A stretch of DNA of 64,000 nucleotides from Eubacterium sp. (GTDB taxonomy: Bacteria > Bacillota > Clostridia > Oscillospirales > Acutalibacteraceae), in contig JAFSRN010000003.1 of assembly GCA_017446095.1 (NCBI GenBank), forward strand, positions 45,958-109,957. The letters are read 5' to 3'. Numbering within the stretch: the first letter of the stretch is position 1; every line of letters begins with the position of its first letter. Shown piece after piece: positions 33,984 to 42,529 of the stretch. The notes under the pieces are model-generated. The model saw only the letters and a program-made list of their open reading frames with translations, made no database searches and was not told the DNA's origin. Position numbers and translations under genes: made by a program.

Positions 33984-34421
33984 ATGGAAATAAGAGAAGT
34001 AAAAGAAAACGAACTAAACGAACTGTTAAGGCTGTATACACATTTGCACGAAACAGAAGTACCCTTAATGAACAAGACACTTTCGGATGCTTGGAACAAG
34101 ATAATTAATGATACAAATCATCACATTATTGTTGCTAAGGAAGATGGTAAACTGGTTTCATCTGTAGTCTGTGTTATAATACCAAATCTCACTCGCGGCG
34201 TAAGACCGTATGCATTTATTGAAAATGTTGTAACGCATACAGATTACCGAAATCGTGGCTATGCTACGGCTTGTTTAAACTATGCAAAAGATATTGCCAT
34301 CAAAGAAAACTGCTATAAAATGATGCTTTTAACAAGCGCAAAGGATGAAAAGACATTACGTTTTTATTCAGGTGCAGGTTACAACAGTGCTGATAAAACA
34401 GCATTTGTTCAGTGGTTATAA
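33984..34421 (+). CDS. GNAT acetyltransferase
   Basis: A 145-residue GNAT protein. Motif A is VVTHTDYRNRGYATACLNYA and the C-terminal part is LLTSAKDEKTLRFYSGAGYN. Codon use in this gene and the next is clearly richer in A and T than in the fuc genes upstream or comF downstream. The next gene starts 5 nt after its stop, so the two are co-transcribed. The substrate is unknown. Confidence 0.88.
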   Translation: MEIREVKENELNELLRLYTHLHETEVPLMNKTLSDAWNKIINDTNHHIIVAKEDGKLVSSVVCVIIPNLTRGVRPYAFIENVVTHTDYRNRGYATACLNYAKDIAIKENCYKMMLLTSAKDEKTLRFYSGAGYNSADKTAFVQWL

Positions 34422-34425
34422 TGAT

Positions 34426-35526
34426 ATGGAAATCTGGGATTTATATAACGAAAAACGCGAAATAATTGGTGAACACATAAGAGGAAATGAACTTTCTGAA
34501 GACGCTTATCACCTTGTTGTGCATATTTGGATATTAAACTCTGATGGTAAATATCTGATATCACAGCGAAGCGCAAGCAGAACATCTTTCCCTCTTATGT
34601 GGGAAACTGTAGGCGGCTCTGTATTAAAAGGCGAAACAAGCTTACAAGGTGCTATTCGTGAGGTTAAAGAGGAAGTCGGTATTGAACTTGATGAAAATGA
34701 CGGAATGCTTGCATTTTCAAAAGTCAGAAAGAGAATTAACGGCATTAAATTTAACGATATACTCGATGTTTGGGTATTTAAATATAACGGCATTGTTGAT
34801 TTGAATAATGCTCTTACACACGAAGTTGAGCAGACCAAATGGCTATGCAGAAACGAAGTTTTAGATTTACTCGCTAATCGTGAAATGGTCGATTCACTAA
34901 ACTACTTTAAGTCAAAATTTATCATAAAGGCAGATTGGCTGTTTTTTGACCTTGGCTCAACATTGATTGATGAGTCCGAGTGTTATAAAAACAGAATTGA
35001 TGAAATCACGTCTTCTAATTCAATAGACAGAAGCGAGTTTGAAACGGAAGTTCTTAAGTGTGCGCGTGATAATGCGTTTGCTATCAAGACAGCGGCAAAG
35101 GCATATGGTGTTGATGTACCGCCGTGGAAGTGTGAGCTTGAACGACTATATCCGGATACTAAAGCAGTTTTGCAAAAACTGGCGCAGAAATATAATCTCG
35201 GAATTATTGCGAATCAAGAAGCAGGCACAAAAGGACGACTTGAAAGTTGGGGAATAAGAGATTATTTTAAAGTGATTATTGCTTCAACGGAAGCAGGCTG
35301 CTCAAAGCCTGGTTTGCAGATATTCAGAATTGCACTTGATAAAGCAGGCTGCAAACCTCAAAACGCCGTTATGATTGGCGACAGGCTTGATAATGATATT
35401 ATTCCGGTCAAAGAACTTGGAATGAAAACTATATGGGTTAAACAGGGTTATACTAAATATCAGCCACAGTCTGATATTCCCGATTTTACAATTGACTCAA
35501 TTTCGCAATTGATTGACATTCTTTAG
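34426..35526 (+). CDS. NUDIX hydrolase-HAD hydrolase fusion protein
   Basis: A 366-residue two-domain protein. Residues about 1-160 are a NUDIX domain of the isopentenyl-diphosphate-isomerase-like group (opening MEIWDLYNEKREIIGEH); the NUDIX box is GGSVLKGETSLQGAIREVKEEVGIE. Residues about 167-366 are a HAD hydrolase: WLFFDLGSTLIDE (motif I, with Gly in place of the second Asp), KPGLQIF, and MIGDRLDNDI (motif IV). Start ATG 34426, 5 nt after the GNAT stop; the frame opens further upstream inside that gene. The replaced residue in motif I weakens a simple phosphatase call. It may act on a pyrophosphate and then its monophosphate product. Confidence 0.82.
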   Translation: MEIWDLYNEKREIIGEHIRGNELSEDAYHLVVHIWILNSDGKYLISQRSASRTSFPLMWETVGGSVLKGETSLQGAIREVKEEVGIELDENDGMLAFSKVRKRINGIKFNDILDVWVFKYNGIVDLNNALTHEVEQTKWLCRNEVLDLLANREMVDSLNYFKSKFIIKADWLFFDLGSTLIDESECYKNRIDEITSSNSIDRSEFETEVLKCARDNAFAIKTAAKAYGVDVPPWKCELERLYPDTKAVLQKLAQKYNLGIIANQEAGTKGRLESWGIRDYFKVIIASTEAGCSKPGLQIFRIALDKAGCKPQNAVMIGDRLDNDIIPVKELGMKTIWVKQGYTKYQPQSDIPDFTIDSISQLIDIL

Positions 35527-35528
35527 CA

Positions 35529-35567
35529 AAAAGAGATTGCCTTATTTGGCAATCTCTTTCTTCTTTT
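35529..35567. terminator. Bidirectional terminator between NUDIX-HAD and comF
   Basis: Stem AAAGAGATTGCC / GGCAATCTCTTT. The comF stop codon lies in the loop, so the hairpin overlaps the end of that gene. Confidence 0.85.
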
Positions 35568-36270
35568 CGTCAACTACTGCAACTGAGGCGGCGTACACGG
35601 TTTTGGCGTTAAACGCCCTTAGTGTAAATGCGCACTCGTTGAGCGTGCTGCCGGTAGTTTTAACGTCGTCAATTATCAGTATGCACTTGTCATCAACTTC
35701 CTTGTTCGGTGCAAGGTCAAATGCGCCATGCAGGTTTACTCGCCGTTCCTTTGCGGAACTGCCGCGCTGCGTCCGCGTGTGGTGTACTTTAATAAGCAAA
35801 TCCTTAAGCGGTAAGCCAAGCTCGTCTGCAACGCCTTGCGCAAGCAGCTTTGCTTGATTGTAACCGCGCCTGAACTCACGCATTTTGCGCATGGGTACAT
35901 ACGTTACGCAGTCAAATTCTGCATCCTTAAACCGCTCTTTTACGCAATTTGCAATTTCCTTTGAATACTCACTGCAAAGCTCTTTGTAGCCGCTGTTTTT
36001 AAACCGCACAAGCCCCATTGCAATGCTGCCTTCAAAATAAAACGGCGCCGCAAATTCCTTGTATTCGCAGATGTGTCCGCTGTTTTTGCACTTGCAGACG
36101 TCCTTTGTAAGTCCGCATTTCGGGCAGAGCGTTCCGCTCGGTCTGCGAGCATTTTCGCAATCTTCGCAAATCGTGTCAACAGGGCTGATTACAGCACCGC
36201 AAAGCCTGCATCTGTTGGTAAACAGCACCTTTTTGTAAAAATCCGCAGTGTGTTTAGCAATCCTGTTCAT
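35542..36270 (-). CDS. comFC: ComF-family phosphoribosyltransferase-like competence protein
   Basis: A 242-residue ComFC-like protein. The N-terminus has a zinc-finger set of cysteines (CRLCG, CEDCE, CPKCG, CKC), and the C-terminal PRTase domain carries the PRPP loop CILIIDDVKTTGSTLNEC. In competent bacteria it assists DNA uptake with ComFA; many non-competent clostridia also keep it. Its ATG overlaps the comEA stop by 4 nt (ATGA), so translation is coupled. Confidence 0.92.
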   Translation of the reverse strand: MNRIAKHTADFYKKVLFTNRCRLCGAVISPVDTICEDCENARRPSGTLCPKCGLTKDVCKCKNSGHICEYKEFAAPFYFEGSIAMGLVRFKNSGYKELCSEYSKEIANCVKERFKDAEFDCVTYVPMRKMREFRRGYNQAKLLAQGVADELGLPLKDLLIKVHHTRTQRGSSAKERRVNLHGAFDLAPNKEVDDKCILIIDDVKTTGSTLNECAFTLRAFNAKTVYAASVAVVDEKKKEIAK

Positions 36271-36647
36271 ACTGTTATATAAGGTTTAAGGCTGTCTACA
36301 AACTCTGGCGTAAAGCCCTTGATGTTCGTAAGCTGATATATATCCGTGTACTCGCCGTTTTGTTCGCGGTATGCTACAATTAGTTTCGCTTTGTGCTCGC
36401 CGACACCGTCGATTGTCATAAAATCTTCTGCCGTAGCCGTGTTCAGATCAAGCGGATAATCGGGCAGCGGGGCAGTGCTTTCAGTTGTAACGGTGGTAGT
36501 TTCTGTTGCCGCGGTGGCGGATACAGTTTCGGTGTTTACTGCTATCCTCGGCGTTCTCAGCGCAATCATCACAATGATTACGCCAAGGATTATCAGCCCT
36601 GTGCCTATTAGAATTTTTGACTGAATTTTGGATTCTTCTTTATCCAT
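36267..36647 (-). CDS. comEA: ComEA-like helix-hairpin-helix DNA-binding protein
   Basis: A 126-residue protein. Residues about 10-30 form one membrane helix, a Thr/Ala-rich linker follows (about 36-58), and the C-terminal 60 residues are the ComEA helix-hairpin-helix domain (LDLNTATAEDFMTIDGVG, then IVAYREQNGEYTD). In competence it binds incoming DNA outside the membrane. The SLBB domain of longer ComEA proteins is absent. It follows the amidohydrolase gene by 15 nt with AGAGG between, so it may be read through from that operon. Confidence 0.88.
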   Translation of the reverse strand: MDKEESKIQSKILIGTGLIILGVIIVMIALRTPRIAVNTETVSATAATETTTVTTESTAPLPDYPLDLNTATAEDFMTIDGVGEHKAKLIVAYREQNGEYTDIYQLTNIKGFTPEFVDSLKPYITV

Positions 36648-36662
36648 AATTTGCCTCTGTGG

Positions 36663-37541
36663 TTATAACATATTCGGTATAGGGTTAATCTGCGGTGGAT
36701 TATCAAATCCGTAAAACGCTTTTGCATTTTCGCCGAGGAACTTCGCCTTGTCCTCGTCGCTGATTTCTTTTGATTTAATCACGAAATCAAAACTCATTTT
36801 GTATGTGATTTCCACCATCGTGCGCGGATAGTCGCTGCCCCACATAAGCTTGTCAAAGCCGCAAAAGTCGGCAGCGGTGTTAATTGCCTTGATAGCGGAA
36901 GGGTAGGGGTAAAACTCTTCGTTAAACAGCCACGTAATGCCGCCGCTTTCAACAAAAACGTTCTTGTAGCGAGCAAGTTTAATCTGTTCTTCCCACTTAT
37001 CCCTCGTAACCATGCCAAAGTGACCTATTGCAATTTTGAGGTCGGGAAGCTGCTGAATAATCTCTTCAAGCTCACCTGTCTGCGCGTCGCCGTCGTCAAG
37101 CTCAATGCAAACAAATTTGTCCTTCTCATTAGCCTTTTCAAAAATGTCTATATGCTTTTGGATGCCGGGCGTTTTGAGTTTGCAGGCGCAGATTTTTATG
37201 CCGTCAAAGCCGTCAAGTGTCCAGTCCTCGCCCTCGTCAAAGAACGCGCAAACCTTGAGCCTGTCAGGGTATTTTGCCTTTGCAGCCTTAAAGTAGTCGT
37301 CCTGGTTGCCGTCCATAACCTCGCCAACTATAACAGCGCCGCTCACGCCTGCATAATCCATATTTGATATAAGCATCTCCGGCGAGTTTTCTCCCGTGAG
37401 CATATACGGCGGCATCATCTGGCGGATTTCACCGCCAAAGTCGCTCTGACCGTTAGTCAGCGACCTCACAGGCACGTTGTCGCGCCTGCCGGTCTGGCTT
37501 TTCCATAAATGCGCGTGTGCGTCAATAATCAGGTTATTCAT
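36663..37541 (-). CDS. Amidohydrolase-family (amidohydrolase_2) TIM-barrel hydrolase
   Basis: A 292-residue metal-dependent hydrolase. Metal-ligand blocks are IDAHAHLW at the N-terminus, IAIGHFGM in the middle and MWGSDYPRTM towards the end. Family members include sugar lactonases (COG3618), decarboxylases and dihydroorotase-like enzymes. I start it at ATG 37541, where GGTGA lies 5 nt upstream and the IDAH block follows directly; an upstream in-frame ATG lies inside the dehydrogenase gene. Because the two genes before it are sugar/alcohol dehydrogenases, a lactonase in sugar oxidation is a reasonable but unproven role. Confidence 0.8.
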   Translation of the reverse strand: MNNLIIDAHAHLWKSQTGRRDNVPVRSLTNGQSDFGGEIRQMMPPYMLTGENSPEMLISNMDYAGVSGAVIVGEVMDGNQDDYFKAAKAKYPDRLKVCAFFDEGEDWTLDGFDGIKICACKLKTPGIQKHIDIFEKANEKDKFVCIELDDGDAQTGELEEIIQQLPDLKIAIGHFGMVTRDKWEEQIKLARYKNVFVESGGITWLFNEEFYPYPSAIKAINTAADFCGFDKLMWGSDYPRTMVEITYKMSFDFVIKSKEISDEDKAKFLGENAKAFYGFDNPPQINPIPNML

Positions 37542-37542
37542 A

Positions 37543-38568
37543 TTATTCACCGTCGCTGAACTTAATAAGCAGCTTCGCAAGCGAGCCGTCGTTGTTTGCA
37601 AGTGCCTTAAAAGCGTCTGCAGAGTTTTCAACATCGTACACACCGCTTATCATATCGAGCACCTTCGTCTTGCCGCTTGAAACAAGGTCAATCAGTTCCT
37701 CAAAGTCTTTGGTAAACGCATTTCTGCTGCCGAAGATGTTGAGTTCTTTCTTAAGGATAATCGAGTGAACAAAAGTGGTTTCCTTTTTACCGTTGCCGAT
37801 AAGAATAATGTTAGCGCCGTGCGCAGCCTCATCGATGCAGGAAAGGAAGGTAACAGGTGCGCCGCAAGCCTCAACGCATACGTCAAAGCCGTTGCCGCCT
37901 GTAAACTCGGCACATTTTGCCTTGAAGTCATCAGTCTTGTTGTTGATAATCATGTCTGCGCCAAACTCTTTTGCAAGTTCAAGTCGGCATTCCATAAGGT
38001 CGGCAATTGCAACCCTTGCGCCCATAGCCTTAGCTTTAAGCAACGCAAACAGACCAATCGGGCCGGCGCCCATAATCAGCAGGTTGTCACCCTCTTTAAC
38101 CTCTGCTCTTGACAGTGCATGCGCGCTGATGGAAAACGGCTCAATCAGTGCAAGCTCTTTTGCAGTAAGCCCTTTGCCGTCAATCAGCCTATCAATCGGC
38201 ATAGTGATGTATTCCTGGAAGCTGCCGTCGCGCTGCACGCCCATAGTCTGGTTGTCGTAGCACGCATTAACAATGCCGCGTTTGCAGGCGTAGCACTCGC
38301 CGCAGTTAAAATACGGATTGCAGGTGATGATATCGCCCTTCTTAAATCCCTTGTCATTCTCGGGAACTTCAACAATCTGTGCGGAGAATTCGTGACCCGG
38401 AATTCTCGGGTAAGTCGTAAACGGCTGATTGCCTGTGTACGACGCAACGTCTGCGCCGCAGATGCCGCAGTACAGCACGCGAAGCAGCGCTTCGCCCTCT
38501 TTTGGTGTTGGTATTTCTTTGTCAATAATGCCGATTTCAAACGGCTTTGTAATCTGTATCGCTTTCAT
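37543..38568 (-). CDS. Zinc-dependent medium-chain dehydrogenase (polyol/threonine dehydrogenase type)
   Basis: A 341-residue MDR enzyme. The catalytic zinc region is YCGICGADVASY with GHE in IPGHEF. The structural zinc cysteines lie in CNPYFNCGECYACKRGIVNAC. The NAD-binding glycine motif is IMGAGPIGLFALLKA. It probably oxidises a secondary alcohol of a polyol, sugar acid or threonine-like substrate. The ATG overlaps the stop of the upstream dehydrogenase (TAATG), and its stop abuts the amidohydrolase start, so the three genes are tightly coupled. Confidence 0.88.
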   Translation of the reverse strand: MKAIQITKPFEIGIIDKEIPTPKEGEALLRVLYCGICGADVASYTGNQPFTTYPRIPGHEFSAQIVEVPENDKGFKKGDIITCNPYFNCGECYACKRGIVNACYDNQTMGVQRDGSFQEYITMPIDRLIDGKGLTAKELALIEPFSISAHALSRAEVKEGDNLLIMGAGPIGLFALLKAKAMGARVAIADLMECRLELAKEFGADMIINNKTDDFKAKCAEFTGGNGFDVCVEACGAPVTFLSCIDEAAHGANIILIGNGKKETTFVHSIILKKELNIFGSRNAFTKDFEELIDLVSSGKTKVLDMISGVYDVENSADAFKALANNDGSLAKLLIKFSDGE

Positions 38569-39773
38569 TATTTGCCCTCGTCTATGTATTCTTTATTCCA
38601 TATTACTGCGGTTTTGAGCGGTGCGCCCTTGCTGTAAATCTTGTTGTAGTATGCGTCTGTCGGGTCGGCGGTGAATTCATCTCTGTCAATCAGTTCAACC
38701 ACCTCGTCAAATTTGCTTTCGCAAAGTATTTGTATCGCTTCCTCCATATGCTTTTGAGTGAAGTTGATGGAGGAGAGGATAACGTGGTTTTTGAAGCCGA
38801 ACGGCATTGAGTCAAACTCAACCTTCGGTCCGAGCGAAAAGCTGTCGTAAATACCGTTGCAGCCAAGTACCTCGTGGTCAAACGCTATGCGGCACTCAAC
38901 CGCGTTGCCGCTTGTTCCTACAAATGTGCTGCACGGTGAGCCGAAGTAAGCCTTGATTTTTTCGGCAATTTCTTCTTCACTCAAACCAAAAGCACAAAGG
39001 TAATCAGCGTTCATATTGTCCTTTGCAAACTTAACCTTTTCGCTGTCTGCGCCGCTGCGTGCAACAAAAAGGATTTTAGCGTTCGGGTGATTTCTGCGAA
39101 TCTGATCGCCGATGAACAGCCCCGTTGTGCCGAGTCCGTAGATAACGGTTTTGTCAAAGGTTTCGTCTTTCGCAATCTCACGCGCTTCCTGTTCGCTGCA
39201 CTTCTCTCGCGCCATAACTACGCGGAAGTTTTGTGCCTCACCTATATCTGTCATACGCTCGTGCTGGAAAATTGCGCAAGCGTACGGGTCGCTGAATACA
39301 ACTCTCTTTGCGATGGAAAGGGGAAGCTTTTCAGCCTTTTCGTACTCCTCGGGCAGGTGCAGCAGCATATCGGGGTTGAAATAGTCCTTGTCGCAAAACA
39401 GACCGTCCGCTTTGTCGCAGCCGTATTCAAAGTACGTTTCATCCTCTGTATAGCGTGTCGGGTCAAAGCTGTCGCCGCCGCGGATAAGAACTATCGCAAA
39501 TCTGTTCTCACCGGGAACCCACACAACGCCCTCGTGACCGTTAATGAGCCTTTTTTCACCTGCTGGGAACTTCGCGTCAAGCTCGTCGTTTTCGCCCATC
39601 TTCATCAGCGCAAAGTCTGTGCCGCAAAAGCCGCAGAACACAGGCTTGCACTCAACGCCTTCGAGCTTCGGCTCGCCGCGCAGCCTTTCACGCTTCGGGT
39701 TAATCAGATTAACCTCACCGTAGCGCAAGGGCTTTTCCTTGTCGTTTACAAAATAAGTACCAAATGTTTTCAA
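38568..39773 (-). CDS. Glucose-dehydrogenase-like medium-chain dehydrogenase
   Basis: A 401-residue divergent MDR protein. CGFCGTDFALM and NGHEGVVWV match the catalytic zinc region of aldose 1-dehydrogenases. The nucleotide fold starts at VIYGLGTTGLFIGD. Instead of the usual four-cysteine structural zinc loop it has GCDKADGLFC, which resembles the glucose-dehydrogenase subgroup. The start is TTG 39773, with AGAGGTGG 5 nt upstream and no better ATG. A promoter overlaps the 3' end of gph. It heads the dehydrogenase-dehydrogenase-amidohydrolase set; oxidation of an aldose to a lactone is the inferred first step. Confidence 0.75.
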   Translation of the reverse strand: MKTFGTYFVNDKEKPLRYGEVNLINPKRERLRGEPKLEGVECKPVFCGFCGTDFALMKMGENDELDAKFPAGEKRLINGHEGVVWVPGENRFAIVLIRGGDSFDPTRYTEDETYFEYGCDKADGLFCDKDYFNPDMLLHLPEEYEKAEKLPLSIAKRVVFSDPYACAIFQHERMTDIGEAQNFRVVMAREKCSEQEAREIAKDETFDKTVIYGLGTTGLFIGDQIRRNHPNAKILFVARSGADSEKVKFAKDNMNADYLCAFGLSEEEIAEKIKAYFGSPCSTFVGTSGNAVECRIAFDHEVLGCNGIYDSFSLGPKVEFDSMPFGFKNHVILSSINFTQKHMEEAIQILCESKFDEVVELIDRDEFTADPTDAYYNKIYSKGAPLKTAVIWNKEYIDEGK

Positions 39774-39793
39774 ATAACCACCTCTTTGCGAGA

Positions 39794-39823
39794 ATTATAC
39801 CATAAATTAAAATAGTTTGCCAA
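39794..39823 (-). promoter_or_regulatory. Promoter of the dehydrogenase operon
   Basis: Minus strand TTGGCA (39823-39818), 18-bp spacer, TATAAT (39799-39794). It overlaps the last codons of gph. Confidence 0.75.
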
Positions 39824-40463
39824 TGTATTCAGGCTTGTCGATTATTACTGACGGATGCTCTGCAAACAGCTCTTCAAAAGTGCGGAAACCCCAGGTAACG
39901 CCCACAGCCTCAATGCCTGCGTTTTTCGCAGTCTGCATATCGACGTTGCTGTCACCAAAGTAGATAGCCTCGTCAACCGTGCAGCCAACAGTTTCAAGCG
40001 CAAGCAGGGTAGAGTACGGGTCTGGTTTTGTCGGCTTGCCGTCAACCACGCCTGAAATGCAGTCAAAATAACCTTTGCCGAAAATGTGCTCAACCATTCC
40101 GTGAGCCGCCTTACTCGGCTTGTTTGTCACAACACAAAGCTTAATGCCTTTGCTTTTCAAATTATCAAGCTGTTCATTAATGCCATCATATGCGTATGCA
40201 TTGTCAAGCATAGTCTTTTCATAAAGCGGCTTGAATTCATCATACATCCTTTCAAGTTCATAGGGAGATAACTTCCCACCGAAAGCGCGCTCAACAAGCT
40301 TTTTTGCACCGTTACCAACAAACTTTTTATAGTCCGCTTCATTCCATGTGTAGTCATAACCGTACTTTTTCAGCAGGAAGTTGCAGGCGTTTGCCAGATC
40401 GTCAATAGTGTTAACAAGCGTGCCGTCTAAATCAAAGACGGCGCATTTTATTTTACTTTGCAT
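39807..40463 (-). CDS. gph: HAD-family phosphoglycolate phosphatase-like protein
   Basis: A 218-residue HAD phosphatase. Motif I is AVFDLDGTLVNTIDDL, motif II VVTNKPSKA, and motif IV IYFGDSNVDMQTAKNAG. The cap domain lies between motifs I and II. It would hydrolyse 2-phosphoglycolate or a similar small phosphoester. Its start overlaps the end of potD by 11 nt, so it is the last gene of the polyamine transporter operon; the functional reason is not obvious. Confidence 0.87.
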   Translation of the reverse strand: MQSKIKCAVFDLDGTLVNTIDDLANACNFLLKKYGYDYTWNEADYKKFVGNGAKKLVERAFGGKLSPYELERMYDEFKPLYEKTMLDNAYAYDGINEQLDNLKSKGIKLCVVTNKPSKAAHGMVEHIFGKGYFDCISGVVDGKPTKPDPYSTLLALETVGCTVDEAIYFGDSNVDMQTAKNAGIEAVGVTWGFRTFEELFAEHPSVIIDKPEYIGKLF

Positions 40464-41715
40464 ATAAATCGCTCAAATCCTGTTCTTTGCTCTTTTTCTT
40501 TTTATTAATGAACGCCGCTATCAGTATCACCGCAACCGCAGCAGCAAGAATTGCGGAAATCGTGTAAATGCTCTTTTCGTCCTGTTTGCTCTCTTTTGAA
40601 AGCTTGCCGCTCTTAACCTGATTCCACAGATTGCTCTGCAGTTCAAGTATATTTTGCGGCAGGTTCTTAAACGGCTGCGAATCGGGCTTAACCGTGGGAT
40701 AAACCGCTTCGTTTTTGTAGAGCGATGACTCCTCGTTTTCCTCAACCGTCTTGTTTGCCGAGGCATAGTAGATGTATTCCTCATTGTCAAAGGCAACCTG
40801 CGGCTCGTTCATAAAGTTGATAAACGCCTCTGCGCCCCTTTTATTCTGGCAACAGGTCGGCACGCAAAATGCGTCGCAGAATTCGTTGACGCCCTCTTTG
40901 GGGAAACAGTAGCCCAAATCCTCGTTGTTTTCGCTCATCAGAACGTAGTCGCCCGAATAGTACGTTGCGAATGCGTATTCGCCGGATTCCATAAGGTTAA
41001 ACACCTCGTCCATAACGTAAACAGGATTAACTGCGTCCTTTTGCTCTGCAAGCAGTTCAGCGGCTTGCACCCAGTCCTGTTCGTTAGTAGTGTTCAGATC
41101 CTGACCCAGCACCGCCTGCGCAATCGCAAACGCGTCGCGCGAGTTGTTGAACATAAGCACCTTGTTTTTATATTGCTTATCCCAAAGCACTTTCCAGGAA
41201 TCGGGTTCCTCTTTAACAAGCTTTTTATTGTAAATCAGCGCCGTATAGCCTGTGTTGAACGCAACTGTGTACTTGTTATCAGGGTCAAAATAGTAGCTTT
41301 TGCAGTTGTCGCCGATGTACTTGAAGTTAGGGATATTGCCGTAATCAAGTTCAAGCAGCAAGCCCTCGTCAATCAGGCGCTCAATCATATAGTCGGACGG
41401 CGTAATAACATCGTATGAAACACCGCCGCCTACAAGCTTTGAGTACATATTCTCGTTCGATTCAAAGTTGGAATAGTTAACCTTTGCGCCTGTAAGACGT
41501 TCAAACTCGTGTACTGCATCCATCAGTCCGTCCGAGCCGTCGGCAATGTAGTCGCCCCAGTTGTACACATTAATTGTTGTGCCTTTAAGCCCCAAGTCCT
41601 TGTAGTACTTAATCTGCTCGTCACTGAAATACTTGTCCTCTGCAAGCGTAAGGCAGGGAAGTGCAATAGAAAAAAGCATTGCAAACACTATGAAAAGGGA
41701 AATTCGTTTACTCAT
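40453..41715 (-). CDS. potD: Spermidine/putrescine ABC transporter substrate-binding protein
   Basis: A 420-residue polyamine-binding protein. The start ATG 41715 follows GGGGGAAAAG; an earlier in-frame ATG lies within potC. A signal peptide ends at TLA. The PotD core opens with INVYNWGDYIADGSDGL and holds SYDVITPSDYMIERL. Unlike usual Gram-positive binding proteins it has no lipobox (the residues before the only Cys are ALP). Instead residues about 383-405 form a C-terminal membrane helix followed by KKKKSKEQD. So it seems to be held by a C-terminal anchor. It overlaps potC by 8 nt and gph by 11 nt. Confidence 0.92.
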   Translation of the reverse strand: MSKRISLFIVFAMLFSIALPCLTLAEDKYFSDEQIKYYKDLGLKGTTINVYNWGDYIADGSDGLMDAVHEFERLTGAKVNYSNFESNENMYSKLVGGGVSYDVITPSDYMIERLIDEGLLLELDYGNIPNFKYIGDNCKSYYFDPDNKYTVAFNTGYTALIYNKKLVKEEPDSWKVLWDKQYKNKVLMFNNSRDAFAIAQAVLGQDLNTTNEQDWVQAAELLAEQKDAVNPVYVMDEVFNLMESGEYAFATYYSGDYVLMSENNEDLGYCFPKEGVNEFCDAFCVPTCCQNKRGAEAFINFMNEPQVAFDNEEYIYYASANKTVEENEESSLYKNEAVYPTVKPDSQPFKNLPQNILELQSNLWNQVKSGKLSKESKQDEKSIYTISAILAAAVAVILIAAFINKKKKSKEQDLSDLYAK

Positions 41716-42529
41716 ATTTCTTTTCCCCCTTCTTGTCAGCTTTTGTCTGCGCAATGTTCATAAGCACAAGCAGCACAAGAATCACTACAAACATAAGCGT
41801 TGAAAGTGCAAACATATCGGGTTTTACACGCTTTTTTGTGAGTGAAAAGATGTATATAGGCAGCGTCTGGAAAGACGGACCGTTTGTGAAGTAGGAAATT
41901 ATGAAATCGTCAAGCGACAGTGTAAACGACATAACCGCACCTGTGATAATACCGCTCATAATTTCAGGAATAACTACCTTGAAGAATGCGTTTTTCGGCT
42001 TACAGCCAAGGTCAACCGCCGCTTCGTACACATTCATATCGAACTGCCGCAGCTTCGGTATAACGTTTAGTATCACATACGGCAGGCAAAACGTAACGTG
42101 TGCTATCAGCAGGGTGGTAAAGCCGAGTACATCTGTCTGATGAACGAGCGTTCCTGCAAATACGAACAGCAACATCATCGAGATACCTGTAACGATTTCA
42201 GGGTTCATCAGCGGTATGTTCGTTGCCGTTTTCATCGACTTTTTGTAAAGCTTGTTCTTTGACTGGAAGAGTCCCACTGCAGCCATTATTCCAAGCACTG
42301 TAGAAACTACTGTGGTTGCAACGGCAAGAATAACCGTGTTTTTCAGCGCGGTCATTGCGGCATTGTCGTGGAACATCTCTTTCCACCAATAGAGCGAAAG
42401 TCCGCCCATCTGGTATGTGCTGACAGATGAGTTAAATGAAAACACCATCATCACAGCAATCGGCGCATACAAAAACAGGAATATAACCGCCATATAGATT
42501 TTTGAAGGAGGGGAGGTTCGTTTGTTCAT
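41708..42529 (-). CDS. potC: Spermidine/putrescine ABC transporter permease
   Basis: A 273-residue inner-membrane permease with about six hydrophobic helices and the EAA loop (EAAVDLGCKPKNAFFKVVIPEI) that docks on PotA. It is the PotC-type member of the permease pair. Overlap with potB is 4 nt (ATGA) and with potD 8 nt, consistent with fixed stoichiometry by translational coupling. Confidence 0.93.
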   Translation of the reverse strand: MNKRTSPPSKIYMAVIFLFLYAPIAVMMVFSFNSSVSTYQMGGLSLYWWKEMFHDNAAMTALKNTVILAVATTVVSTVLGIMAAVGLFQSKNKLYKKSMKTATNIPLMNPEIVTGISMMLLFVFAGTLVHQTDVLGFTTLLIAHVTFCLPYVILNVIPKLRQFDMNVYEAAVDLGCKPKNAFFKVVIPEIMSGIITGAVMSFTLSLDDFIISYFTNGPSFQTLPIYIFSLTKKRVKPDMFALSTLMFVVILVLLVLMNIAQTKADKKGEKKYE

